From positions 124,001-188,000 of the forward strand of contig NZ_FMYX01000010.1 of assembly GCF_900102675.1 (NCBI RefSeq): a DNA stretch of 64,000 nt, written 5' to 3'. Position 1 is the first letter of the stretch, and the number at the start of each line of letters is the position of its first letter. Position numbers and translations under genes: made by a program. This DNA comes from Pseudomonas guariconensis. GTDB lineage: Bacteria > Pseudomonadota > Gammaproteobacteria > Pseudomonadales > Pseudomonadaceae. Of this stretch, positions 8,282 through 28,682 are shown piece by piece. The notes under the pieces are model-generated. The model was not told the origin of the DNA, searched no databases, and was given only the letters and a program-made list of their open reading frames with translations.

Positions 8282-9991
8282 ATGCGCGTTCTCCTGCTCT
8301 TCCTGACATTTCTGCTGGCCGGCCCGCTGCAGGCCAACCCGTTCGAGACCAAGCCTGACTTCCTGCCGGTCAACCAGGCTTTCGTCCTGACCCATGACCG
8401 CCAGGCAGACGGCCAGATGCGCCTGAACTTCCAGATCAAGGACGGCTATTACCTTTACCAAAAGCGTCTGAAGTTCGACGGCCTCGCGCCTGAACAACAG
8501 CCACAGCTCCCTCCCGCCGAAAACCACCATGATGAGTTCTTCGGTGACAGCGCGGTCTACCGCCACCAACTCCAATTGCTGATACCCGCCAATGCCCAGG
8601 GCCAATTGCGCCTGGGCTGGCAAGGCTGCGCCGATGCAGGCTTGTGCTACCCGCCTCAAACCACCGCCATCGACCTGGGTGGCCAGGCGGTGCCGGCTTC
8701 GGATCAAGCCACTGACCAGGCCCTGGCCAGCGACCTGCAACAGGCCAGCCTGGCGTGGAGCCTGCTGGCGTTCTTCGGCCTTGGCCTGCTGCTGGCCTTC
8801 ACGCCCTGTTCGCTGCCGATGCTGCCGATCCTCGCCGGGCTGGTCCTGGGCAATGGCGCCAGCGCCCGCCGTGGCTGGCTGCTGGCGGGGGTCTATGTAC
8901 TGAGCATGGCGCTGGTCTATGCCGGCCTCGGCGTGGTGGCCGCCCTGCTCGGCGCCAGCCTGCAGGCGTGGCTGCAACAACCCTGGTTGCTGGGCAGCCT
9001 GGCAGCGTTGTTCGTGATGCTCGCCCTGCCGATGTTCGGCGCCTTCGAACTGCAACTGCCTGCCGCCCTGCGCGATCGCCTGGACCGGGCCGGCCAAGGC
9101 ACCCGTGGTGGCAATGTGTATGGCGCAGCCCTGCTCGGCGCGCTCTCCGGTCTGCTCATGGGGCCCTGCATGACCGCACCGCTGGCCGGCGCATTGCTGT
9201 ACATCGCCCAGAGCGGCGACGTGCTGCAAGGGGCGTTGGTGCTGTTCAGCCTCGGGCTGGGCATGGGCGTCCCTCTGCTGTTGCTGGTCACCCTCGGTAA
9301 CCGCTACCTGCCCCGCCCCGGCGCCTGGATGAACCTGGTCAAGGGGCTGTTCGGTTTCGTCTTCCTGGCCATGGCCCTGTACACCTTGCGCAGCCTGCTG
9401 CCGGCCCCGTTGCTGCTGGCCCTGGGTGGCGCCTGGTTGATCGCCCTGGCCTGGGCCGCCTGGCCGGCCCTGCACCGTTTGCCGGCCCTGCGCGCGATCC
9501 CCTTGCTGGGTGCGCTCTGGGGCGGGCTGTTGCTGGTCGGCGCGGCCGCTGGCGGCGACGATCTGTGGCAACCCTTGCAGCCCTTTGCCGGCAGCGGCGT
9601 GCAAAGCGCGGCCAAGGCCGAGGACGCCTTCGTCACTGTCAGCCAGCCCCAGGATCTGCAACGCGAACTGGACGCTGCCAAGGCGCGTGGCCAGTGGGTC
9701 ATGCTGGACTACTATGCCGACTGGTGCGTGTCGTGCAAGGTGATGGAGAAACAGGTATTCGCCCGGCCCGATGTGCTTGCCGACCTCGCCAGCGTGCACC
9801 TGGTGCGCCTGGACGTCACCGCCGACACGCCCGCCAGCCGCGAGTTGCTGCAACGCTACCAGGTGCCAGGCCCGCCCAGCCTGATCTGGATCGGTCCGGA
9901 AGGCGACGAGCGCCGAGCCCGGCGCATCACCGGTGAAGTGGATGCCGCAGCCTTCAAGCAACACTGGGCACAGACCAGGAGCCAAGGCTGA
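8282..9991 (+). CDS. dsbD: Thiol:disulfide interchange protein DsbD (DsbD2 type)
   Basis: A 569-residue inner-membrane reductase. Residues 1-19 are a signal peptide. An N-terminal periplasmic DsbD-alpha domain carries GCADAGLCYPP. The eight-helix CcdA-like core has its two cysteines in TPCSLPMLP and GPCMTAP. The C-terminal thioredoxin domain has DWCVSCK (Cys482 and Cys485). DsbD passes electrons from cytosolic thioredoxin across the membrane to periplasmic thiol enzymes, here probably DsbG and the TlpA-like protein downstream. The stop overlaps the next ATG by one base. PAO1 has a matching cluster (PA2476-PA2480). Confidence 0.92.
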   Translation: MRVLLLFLTFLLAGPLQANPFETKPDFLPVNQAFVLTHDRQADGQMRLNFQIKDGYYLYQKRLKFDGLAPEQQPQLPPAENHHDEFFGDSAVYRHQLQLLIPANAQGQLRLGWQGCADAGLCYPPQTTAIDLGGQAVPASDQATDQALASDLQQASLAWSLLAFFGLGLLLAFTPCSLPMLPILAGLVLGNGASARRGWLLAGVYVLSMALVYAGLGVVAALLGASLQAWLQQPWLLGSLAALFVMLALPMFGAFELQLPAALRDRLDRAGQGTRGGNVYGAALLGALSGLLMGPCMTAPLAGALLYIAQSGDVLQGALVLFSLGLGMGVPLLLLVTLGNRYLPRPGAWMNLVKGLFGFVFLAMALYTLRSLLPAPLLLALGGAWLIALAWAAWPALHRLPALRAIPLLGALWGGLLLVGAAAGGDDLWQPLQPFAGSGVQSAAKAEDAFVTVSQPQDLQRELDAAKARGQWVMLDYYADWCVSCKVMEKQVFARPDVLADLASVHLVRLDVTADTPASRELLQRYQVPGPPSLIWIGPEGDERRARRITGEVDAAAFKQHWAQTRSQG

Positions 9992-10827
9992 TGCTGACTG
10001 TGACCCTGGGGCCACTGACCATGGCCCTCAACCACCTGCTACTGCTCGCGGCCCTGGCCGTGGCCAGTGTCGTGGGCTGGTGGGTGGCCCGGCGCGGCGG
10101 TGAAAGCCCCGAGTCGGCGCTGTTCAACCTGTTCCTGCTGGGGCTGCTGTGTGCCCGCGCAGGTTTCGTCCTGGCGTACTGGCCGATGTTCCGCGACGAT
10201 CCGCTGCAGGCGATCGACATTCGCGACGGCGGTTTCCTGCTGTGGGCCGGCCTGATCGGCATCGTCATCGGCGCGCTGTGGCAGGGCCGGCGACATCCGG
10301 GCCTGCGTCGGCCACTGGGCTGGGCGCTGCTGAGCGGTGCGGTGTTCTGGATCCTTGCCAGCCTCGGCAGCCATCTCTACAGCAAAGGCACCGAGTTGCC
10401 GACATTGAGCCTGCGCAATGCCGGCGGCCAATCGGTGGCACTGCACGATTACCGAGGCAAGCCGCTGGTGATCAACCTCTGGGCCACCTGGTGCCCACCG
10501 TGCCGTCGGGAAATGCCTGTGCTGCAACAGGCCCAGGACGAGTACCCGCACGTGACGTTCCTGTTCGTGAACCAAGGCGAGACGCCGGAGAACGTCAGCA
10601 CCTTCCTGGCCACTACCGGCTTGAGCCTGACCCACGTGCTGTTCGACGGTAGCGGTCAGCTGGCCCAGCAGGTGGGCTCCATGGCCCTGCCCACCACCTT
10701 GTTCTACACCGCCGAAGGGCGCTTGATCGGCAGTCACCTGGGCGAGTTGTCCCGGGCCAGTCTGCACCGCGCCCTGGAACCTTTCGAGCAGGCCAACCTG
10801 CCCGCCTCCGCCGCACAAGGAAATTGA
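9991..10827 (+). CDS. dsbE: Membrane-anchored TlpA/DsbE-like thioredoxin with Lgt-like N-terminal half
   Basis: A 278-residue protein in two halves. Residues 1 to about 130 form around four transmembrane helices whose segment IRDGGFLLWAGLIGIVIG resembles part of prolipoprotein diacylglyceryl transferase. Residues about 140-270 are a TlpA/ResA-type thioredoxin fold with NLWATWCPPCRREMPVLQ (CPPC at 168-171). The fold should face the periplasm and be reduced by DsbD. It begins at the last base of dsbD and ends 1 nt before dsbG, so the three genes form one transcript. Whether the Lgt-like half keeps any enzymatic role is unknown. Confidence 0.85.
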   Translation: MLTVTLGPLTMALNHLLLLAALAVASVVGWWVARRGGESPESALFNLFLLGLLCARAGFVLAYWPMFRDDPLQAIDIRDGGFLLWAGLIGIVIGALWQGRRHPGLRRPLGWALLSGAVFWILASLGSHLYSKGTELPTLSLRNAGGQSVALHDYRGKPLVINLWATWCPPCRREMPVLQQAQDEYPHVTFLFVNQGETPENVSTFLATTGLSLTHVLFDGSGQLAQQVGSMALPTTLFYTAEGRLIGSHLGELSRASLHRALEPFEQANLPASAAQGN

Positions 10828-10828
10828 C

Positions 10829-11587
10829 ATGCGATTGAATGCCCTCCTGCCCCTTGCCCTCATGGCTTTCACGGCCCCCGCACTGCAGGCTGAAGAGTTG
10901 CCCAAGGCCATCGAGCAACTGCAAGCCAAGGGCGCCGAAATCAAAGGCACCTTCGATGCGCCTAATGGCCTCAAAGGCTATGCCGCTGCCTACCAGAACA
11001 ACGGCATCGCCCTGTACCTCACCCCCGATGGCAAGCACGTGCTGGTGGGCAGCCTGTTCGACGAACAAGGCAAGGACCTCAGCGCCGAGCCGCTGGAAAA
11101 ACTCGTGTATGCCCCGATGAGCAAAGCGATCTGGGCGAAGATGGAAAAAACCGCCTGGATCGCTGACGGCAGGGACGACGCACCGCGCAAGGTGTACCTG
11201 TTCAGCGATCCCAACTGCCCGTACTGCAACATGTTCTGGGAGCAGGCGCGGCCTTGGGTGGAATCGGGCAAGGTGCAACTGCGCCACATCATGGTCGGCA
11301 TCATCCGCGAGGACAGCCCGGGCAAGTCAGCGGCGCTGTTGGCTGCCAAGGACCCGGCCAAAGCGCTGCAACAGCATGAGAAAGCCGGCAAGGCGAGCAC
11401 CCTCAAGCCGCTGGAGACCATCCCCGAGGCGGTGCGTCAAAAGCTGGAGGCCAACATGGCCTTGATGGAAGAGATGGGCTTGGCAGCGACCCCGGCGATC
11501 TTCTACCAGAATGACAAAGGCCAGTTACAGAGCCAGCAAGGCGCGCCGCGGCCCGAGATGCTCGGGCAGATTCTGGGCAAGCGCTGA
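10829..11587 (+). CDS. dsbG: Periplasmic thiol:disulfide isomerase/chaperone DsbG
   Basis: A 252-residue DsbC/DsbG-type protein. Residues 1-21 are a Sec signal peptide ending in LQA. A short dimerisation domain follows, then a thioredoxin fold with FSDPNCPYCNMFW (CPYC at 130-133) and a late cis-proline region (LAATPAIFY). It corrects or protects cysteines in the periplasm and is kept reduced by DsbD. It is the third gene of dsbDEG, with a 1-nt gap from dsbE, and is convergent with pvdL. Confidence 0.92.
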   Translation: MRLNALLPLALMAFTAPALQAEELPKAIEQLQAKGAEIKGTFDAPNGLKGYAAAYQNNGIALYLTPDGKHVLVGSLFDEQGKDLSAEPLEKLVYAPMSKAIWAKMEKTAWIADGRDDAPRKVYLFSDPNCPYCNMFWEQARPWVESGKVQLRHIMVGIIREDSPGKSAALLAAKDPAKALQQHEKAGKASTLKPLETIPEAVRQKLEANMALMEEMGLAATPAIFYQNDKGQLQSQQGAPRPEMLGQILGKR

Positions 11588-11608
11588 ACAGTAGCCTGCC
11601 CAGCCCCC

Positions 11609-11695
11609 TGATGCGCGGGTAAAACCGCCCCCGCAGGCACCGTGGTTGTGAGAACACCGCAGTGTCTGCCAGAGCGGGCTTCCCGCGAAGGGGCG
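11609..11695. repeat. REP-like elements between dsbG and pvdL
   Basis: GCGCGGGTAAAACCGCCCCCG near 11612-11634 and, in opposite orientation, AGAGCGGGCTTCCCGCGAAG near 11671-11690 resemble P. putida REP ends. They fill the 126-bp gap between two convergent genes. Confidence 0.6.
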
Positions 11696-11713
11696 CAACG
11701 CGGCCCCTACACC

Positions 11714-24667
<12,954 letters not shown>

Positions 24668-24758
24668 GGGGAGTTCCTGCCAGTGTCTGGATAAGTCGTG
24701 CCGACGCTGCGCCGCGAGACAGGCGCAAAGCGTTCGACAGCCGGATGTACACAGGGGA

Positions 24759-24782
24759 ACGGATGGGCGGGGCAAATAATTA
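24759..24782 (-). promoter_or_regulatory. PvdS iron-starvation box upstream of pvdL (one mismatch)
   Basis: The minus strand reads TAATT, 16 nt, CGT: 7 of 8 consensus positions with correct spacing. It lies 92 nt before the pvdL start in the 315-bp pvdL-pvdS divergent region. Confidence 0.7.
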
Positions 24783-24886
24783 AACCGCTTGGCAGCGGCA
24801 GACAAAGCAGACGAGAGGCGAAAGGGGCCGATTTCAACGGTCGAGGCTTAGAACGCAACCGTCACGCTACTAATTACTTTTCGCAT

Positions 24887-24915
24887 TTGACAATCATTAT
24901 CATTGTGAATAATTT
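24887..24915 (+). promoter_or_regulatory. Sigma70 promoter of pvdS overlapped by a Fur box
   Basis: TTGACA at 24887-24892 and TAATTT at 24910-24915 are separated by exactly 17 bp. The 19 bp at 24889-24907 match the Fur consensus at 15 positions when read on the minus strand (core AATGATAAT). Fe-Fur binding there would cover both elements, explaining iron repression of pvdS. Confidence 0.85.
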
Positions 24916-24982
24916 GTCGCTCGTCGTAGGAAGCGTCCTACGCAGACGCCTTCCCCTTCCCTTCAGCGTCCAGGTGATTTCC

Positions 24983-25510
24983 ATGGCGGAACAACTATCC
25001 ACAAGTAAGTGCGATTCACCACTGCTCCAGGCATTCGTCGACAACCGCAGCATCCTGGTCAAGATCGCGGCCCGCATCACCGGCTGCCGTTCACGCGCCG
25101 AAGATGTGGTGCAGGATGCCTTCTTCCGACTCAGCGCCGCGCCGCAGATCACCTCGTCGTTCAAGGCCCAGCTCAGCTACCTGTTCCAGATCGTGCGCAA
25201 CCTGGCCATCGATCACTATCGCAAGCAGGCCATGGAGCAGAAGTATTCCGGCAGTGAAGAAGAAGGCCTGAACGTCGTCCTGCAGAACGCCTCGCCCGAA
25301 ACCACCCACATCAACCTCGCCACCCTCGAGCACATCGCCGAGGCCCTCGGCGAGTTGCCCCAGCGCACCCGTTACGCCTTCGAGATGTATCGCCTGCATG
25401 GCGTGCCGCAGAAAGACATCGCCAAGGAACTTGGGGTGTCGCCGACGCTGGTCAATTTCATGATCCGCGATGCCCTGATCCATTGCCGCAAGCACACCCG
25501 CCAGGCCTGA
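24983..25510 (+). CDS. pvdS: ECF sigma factor PvdS (iron-starvation sigma)
   Basis: A 175-residue sigma-70 family protein. Region 2 spans about residues 12-85 (RAEDVVQDAFFRL, LAIDHYRKQ) and region 4 about 105-165 (LPQRTRYAFEMYRLHGVPQKDIAKELGVSPTLVNFMI). The ATG at 24983 follows AGGTGA at 24972-24977. PvdS directs RNA polymerase to pyoverdine promoters. In this window four boxes fit it, at 4383, 5931, 24759 and 26599. Its own promoter carries a Fur box. The gene is divergent from pvdL and convergent with the acetyltransferase. Confidence 0.95.
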   Translation: MAEQLSTSKCDSPLLQAFVDNRSILVKIAARITGCRSRAEDVVQDAFFRLSAAPQITSSFKAQLSYLFQIVRNLAIDHYRKQAMEQKYSGSEEEGLNVVLQNASPETTHINLATLEHIAEALGELPQRTRYAFEMYRLHGVPQKDIAKELGVSPTLVNFMIRDALIHCRKHTRQA

Positions 25511-25513
25511 ACC

Positions 25514-25540
25514 CGATGGGGCCGCTGTGCGGCCCCATCG
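25514..25540. terminator. 12-bp hairpin between convergent pvdS and acetyltransferase
   Basis: Arms CGATGGGGCCGC (25514-25525) and GCGGCCCCATCG (25529-25540) pair perfectly around a 3-nt loop. The element begins 4 bp after the pvdS stop and ends 3 bp before the convergent gene's stop. No T-run is present. Confidence 0.65.
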
Positions 25541-25542
25541 GC

Positions 25543-26562
25543 TCAGGACAGTGAGCAGCGGTCGAAGAACCGCTCCCGCCCCAAGATCATCAACGCCGCC
25601 CGTTTGTGCGGAAAATCGAACTCTTTTTCGCAATGGAAGCACTGATCGTGCATGTAGCCGATCATCTTGCCGTTGTCGGCACGCGGCTCGGCGACCACCC
25701 GCTGGGTCCGCGGATCGTCCAAGAACAAATAGTGCACCAGCGCCGACAGCCAACTGGCTACCTTGTGCGGACCGCGATGGGCCTGCTCGCCCACCAGCAT
25801 ATGGATACCCCGGTCGTAGTCGTCCGCCGGATAGAACGGCGCGATGCGGTCCTCCTTGGCCCAGTAGGCCTCGAAGTAGGCAAAGGGCTGGTCATCGAAG
25901 CAGCCGATCAAGGTAAGGGTATGCGGGTCGGCCTGAAGCTTGGTCAGGTATTGGCGATGCTGTTCGAGCGTGCCGCCTTCCTGCCAGAACTGCAGCACAC
26001 GTGCATCGTTCTGCCAGCGATTGAAGCGTTCCAGGTCCTGTTCGATTTCAAGCGTGCGCAGCGACACCCAGGCCCCCAGGCGCGCATCGAATCGCCGGTA
26101 CACCTCACCTCGGGGCTTGGGTGCACGACGAGGATGGCGCTTGCCATCGCTGATCTGCATTTGCTGCGGATAAGCGCCGGCTTGCGCATCGCCCAGCCAG
26201 GGCTGCGGCAGTTGCCAGAACATCGCTCGCTCGCACAGGTACAGCCCTGGCTGGTCACCGGGCACCAGCAGGCCGCTGGCCAAGGCCGAATCCACTGGAT
26301 GCGGGCAATGCCAGACCAGGCGCTGGCGCGCTGGATCCCGCGAGAGCAGCCAGTAGCAGGCTGCCCACAGCGCTTGCGCGGGGCGCGCTTGGCACACCTG
26401 CTCGAGGTGGATGTGCAGCGGCTCGCCTGGGGTCAGGCGAACCCGGATCAACGCTTGCCCCTCAAGGGTCAGGCTCAACCGGCAATCGTTTTCATCGGCG
26501 CTGAGACTGCGCCAACGCGGCAGGGAAAGGGGCTGCGAATCGGCATCGAACGGCATGGTCAT
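25543..26562 (-). CDS. IucB/AlcB-type siderophore acyltransferase (GNAT), PvdS-controlled
   Basis: A 339-residue protein whose C-terminal half (about 160-335) is an IucB-like acetyltransferase (Acetyltransf_8), with GIHMLVGE, HRGPHKVASWLSALVHYLF, RVVAEPRADNGKMI and a terminal RERFFDRC. The N-terminal half is less conserved. Relatives acetylate N-hydroxylated lysine or ornithine in siderophore synthesis. Its perfect PvdS box and location beside pvdS imply a pyoverdine role, probably acylation of N5-hydroxyornithine or a side-chain residue. No pvdA or pvdF is in this window, so the substrate cannot be fixed. Two ATGs, 26562 and 26556, are both possible starts. Confidence 0.8.
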   Translation of the reverse strand: MTMPFDADSQPLSLPRWRSLSADENDCRLSLTLEGQALIRVRLTPGEPLHIHLEQVCQARPAQALWAACYWLLSRDPARQRLVWHCPHPVDSALASGLLVPGDQPGLYLCERAMFWQLPQPWLGDAQAGAYPQQMQISDGKRHPRRAPKPRGEVYRRFDARLGAWVSLRTLEIEQDLERFNRWQNDARVLQFWQEGGTLEQHRQYLTKLQADPHTLTLIGCFDDQPFAYFEAYWAKEDRIAPFYPADDYDRGIHMLVGEQAHRGPHKVASWLSALVHYLFLDDPRTQRVVAEPRADNGKMIGYMHDQCFHCEKEFDFPHKRAALMILGRERFFDRCSLS

Positions 26563-26598
26563 GGCTCACGGCATTGAAATGAAGGCTCAATCCGGTAG

Positions 26599-26622
26599 AC
26601 GTGACGGGCATTAGGGAATTTA
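26599..26622 (-). promoter_or_regulatory. PvdS iron-starvation box upstream of the acetyltransferase
   Basis: The minus strand reads TAAAT, 16 nt, CGT with no mismatch. The TAA of TAAAT is also the stop codon of the upstream gene (26620-26622). The CGT is 37 nt before the first ATG. Confidence 0.88.
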
Positions 26623-27459
26623 GTGGCCGCTCGGCGCCACGACGTTGATCCGATAGGGCTGGAAGATGCGCAGCAATTCGCCGCTCGCGCGCAGCCGATC
26701 GAGCAAGGCGGCGAATGTCCGGGCATCGATCGGCGCGCCTGGTCGCACCATCGCATAGTGGTGATAGACCTGATCGACCCGCTCGGAGGCCATCAGCTGC
26801 GCCCGGCTGTCCGGGTTTCGCGCCATGAAGTCAGCTAGAAACGATCGCGTCGCCAGGGCAATGTCGACACGTCCACGCTGCACCATCAGCAAGTTGCTGT
26901 CGTGGGAGTAGGTCAGCGTGGCGCTGAAGTTCTGGCTCAGATAGCGGGGGTCGGAATTGAAGTCGGCAAAGGCGTAGTGATAGCCGTGGAACAATGCCAG
27001 GCGTTTGCCTTGCAGGCTGCTGAAATAGTGCTGGTCTCGCCCGGCCTGTTGGCGTGCGACGAACACTTCGGCATCTTCCAGGCCCATGTCCACGCTTTCG
27101 TGGGGAACCTGTTCCCAGCCCCATTTGGGATTCTCGAATATCGCGATGTCCGTGCGCCCTTGCTGGAAATCGCCAAAACGCCGAGGAATCGACGTGGGAA
27201 CCTGCACGAAGTGGTAGCTGTGCTGTTGCTGGTTGAGGGCTTTGAGCAATTGCGGCAACAGGCCGTTGTCAGCGCCCTGCTCGGGACGCACGGTATAGGG
27301 CGGAAAATGCGCCGCCCCGACCCTCACCTCGACAACCGCTTGCGCCGACGCAGGCAGCGCCATCCACACTGCGGCGAGTATCAACAAGGAAGACAAGGCC
27401 TTCGAGCCGGTCACGGAAGTCAAAAGCAGACACTCATCACGGTTTGTGGATGGATTCAA
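26620..27459 (-). CDS. Periplasmic solute-binding protein, family 3 (orphan)
   Basis: A SBP_bac_3-type protein (about 265-279 residues) with a signal peptide (LSSLLILAAVWMALPASAQA) and the fold's usual blocks: VRVGAAHFPPYTV, LLPQLLKALNQ, RTDIAIFENP and RGRVDIALATRSFL. The longest frame starts with TTG at 27459. An in-frame GTG 15 codons later puts the signal peptide closer to the N-terminus, so the true start is uncertain. No ABC permease or ATPase lies nearby, so it may sense a ligand or serve a distant transporter. The ligand cannot be told from sequence. Confidence 0.75.
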   Translation of the reverse strand: MNPSTNRDECLLLTSVTGSKALSSLLILAAVWMALPASAQAVVEVRVGAAHFPPYTVRPEQGADNGLLPQLLKALNQQQHSYHFVQVPTSIPRRFGDFQQGRTDIAIFENPKWGWEQVPHESVDMGLEDAEVFVARQQAGRDQHYFSSLQGKRLALFHGYHYAFADFNSDPRYLSQNFSATLTYSHDSNLLMVQRGRVDIALATRSFLADFMARNPDSRAQLMASERVDQVYHHYAMVRPGAPIDARTFAALLDRLRASGELLRIFQPYRINVVAPSGH

Positions 27460-27600
27460 CTAAGCTAGGCGCTTTCCCGCCAGGGCACAACCTTCTGCGA
27501 TGTCAAAACAGCAGCATTGTGCCAGGGGATGCCCTTGGGCCTCAGATTGGCTACGCTCTAGCGACCACGCAGGGGACTGCGTCTTGCACGGGAGCCCGGT

Positions 27601-28152
27601 ATGGGGCATTGGCTGGTGATTGACCTGGAAGCGACCACCGATGACGGTGGCTGGCCCGTCACGGAGATGGAAATCATTGAAATCGGGGCGAGCCTGGTGA
27701 CACGCGAAGGTCGCGAGATCGATCACTTCCAGCGCTTCGTGCGGCCCAGGCGGCGACCACAGCTGACCCCCTTCTGCCGTGAGTTGACCCATATCACCCA
27801 GGCCAGTGTCGACGGCGCAGCCTCCTTTACCGAGGTCTGGGCGCAGTTCGAGCGCTGGCTCGGCCATCATCAGGGGCAGTTGCAGGCCTGGGTCAGCTGG
27901 GGCGACTACGACCGCCAGCAGCTGCAACAGGAATGGAAACAGCACCAGCTCACCAGCCTGCTGCAGGCCCTGCCCCACATCAACCTCAAACAGCGCTTTG
28001 CCAAGGCCCGCCAACTGCAGCGCCCGATGGGGCTGAACAGCGCCCTGCAACTGGCCGGCCTGCAGTTCGCCGGCCAGCAGCATCGCGCCCTGGAAGACGC
28101 CCGCAACACTGCGCGGTTACTTCCGTTGAGCCTGCCGGCCAGCGGCACCTGA
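27601..28152 (+). CDS. DEDDh-type 3'-5' exonuclease (KapD/ERI-1-like)
   Basis: A 183-residue exonuclease fold. Exo I is VIDLEATTDD (acidic residues at about 7 and 9), Exo II is SWGDYDRQQL (Asp near 103), and Exo III is HRALEDARNTARLL (His near 161, Asp near 166), the DEDDh pattern of RNase T/ERI-1 proteins. It probably trims RNA or DNA 3' ends in the cytoplasm; the substrate is not known. It is a single gene, divergent from the binding-protein gene by about 140 bp. Confidence 0.85.
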   Translation: MGHWLVIDLEATTDDGGWPVTEMEIIEIGASLVTREGREIDHFQRFVRPRRRPQLTPFCRELTHITQASVDGAASFTEVWAQFERWLGHHQGQLQAWVSWGDYDRQQLQQEWKQHQLTSLLQALPHINLKQRFAKARQLQRPMGLNSALQLAGLQFAGQQHRALEDARNTARLLPLSLPASGT

Positions 28153-28226
28153 ATTCAGATGACGAGGTGTTGGGGCTTGGGCATACTGGCCAGCCTTTTT
28201 TCCTCCCTTTTTTCAGGAGTCGCTCC

Positions 28227-28511
28227 ATGTTCAAGGTCAATGAGTACTTCGATGGCACCGTCAAGTCGATCGCCTTCACGGGCGAGGAAGGTCCAGCTAC
28301 CGTGGGTGTCATGGCGCCGGGCGAATACGAGTTCGGCACGGCCAAGCGGGAAATCATGCACGTGGTGTCCGGCGCGCTGACCGTGAAGCTGCCGGGGAGC
28401 GATAACTGGGAAGTCTTCAAGGCGGGGAGCCAGTTCAATGTACCTGCGGACAGCAAGTTCCAGCTGAAGGTGGCGGTGGATACAGCTTACCTGTGTGAGT
28501 ATCGCGACTGA
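28227..28511 (+). CDS. ppnP: Pyrimidine/purine nucleoside phosphorylase PpnP (DUF1255)
   Basis: A small 94-residue single-cupin protein (MFKVNEYFDGTVKSIAF, then TVGVMAPGEYEFGT, VVSGALTVKLPG and a closing CEYRD), nearly the full length of E. coli YaiE/PpnP. It phosphorolyses several nucleosides to base and ribose-1-phosphate. The start at 28227 follows AGGAG at 28215-28219. Confidence 0.9.
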   Translation: MFKVNEYFDGTVKSIAFTGEEGPATVGVMAPGEYEFGTAKREIMHVVSGALTVKLPGSDNWEVFKAGSQFNVPADSKFQLKVAVDTAYLCEYRD

Positions 28512-28572
28512 GCTCTTCTTGGATAGTGTGATTATCCGTTTCTGGTGGTGACGCCACCGACGCTTTTCGCCT

Positions 28573-28617
28573 TTGCGGCGACTACTGTTGCTGTTGGGCA
28601 AAAGTAGGTCGCCGCAA
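28573..28617. repeat. 10-bp inverted repeat after ppnP
   Basis: TTGCGGCGAC (28573-28582) pairs with GTCGCCGCAA (28608-28617), and TACT/AGTA extends the stem after a one-base bulge. It lies in the 171-bp gap between convergent ppnP and the hydrolase. It could act as a terminator or be a copy of a dispersed repeat. Confidence 0.5.
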
Positions 28618-28682
28618 TGGCGCAAAGGTGACCAAGCGGCGGCACATCAGACGGATCAGCCACAAACCTCAAACCAACACCA

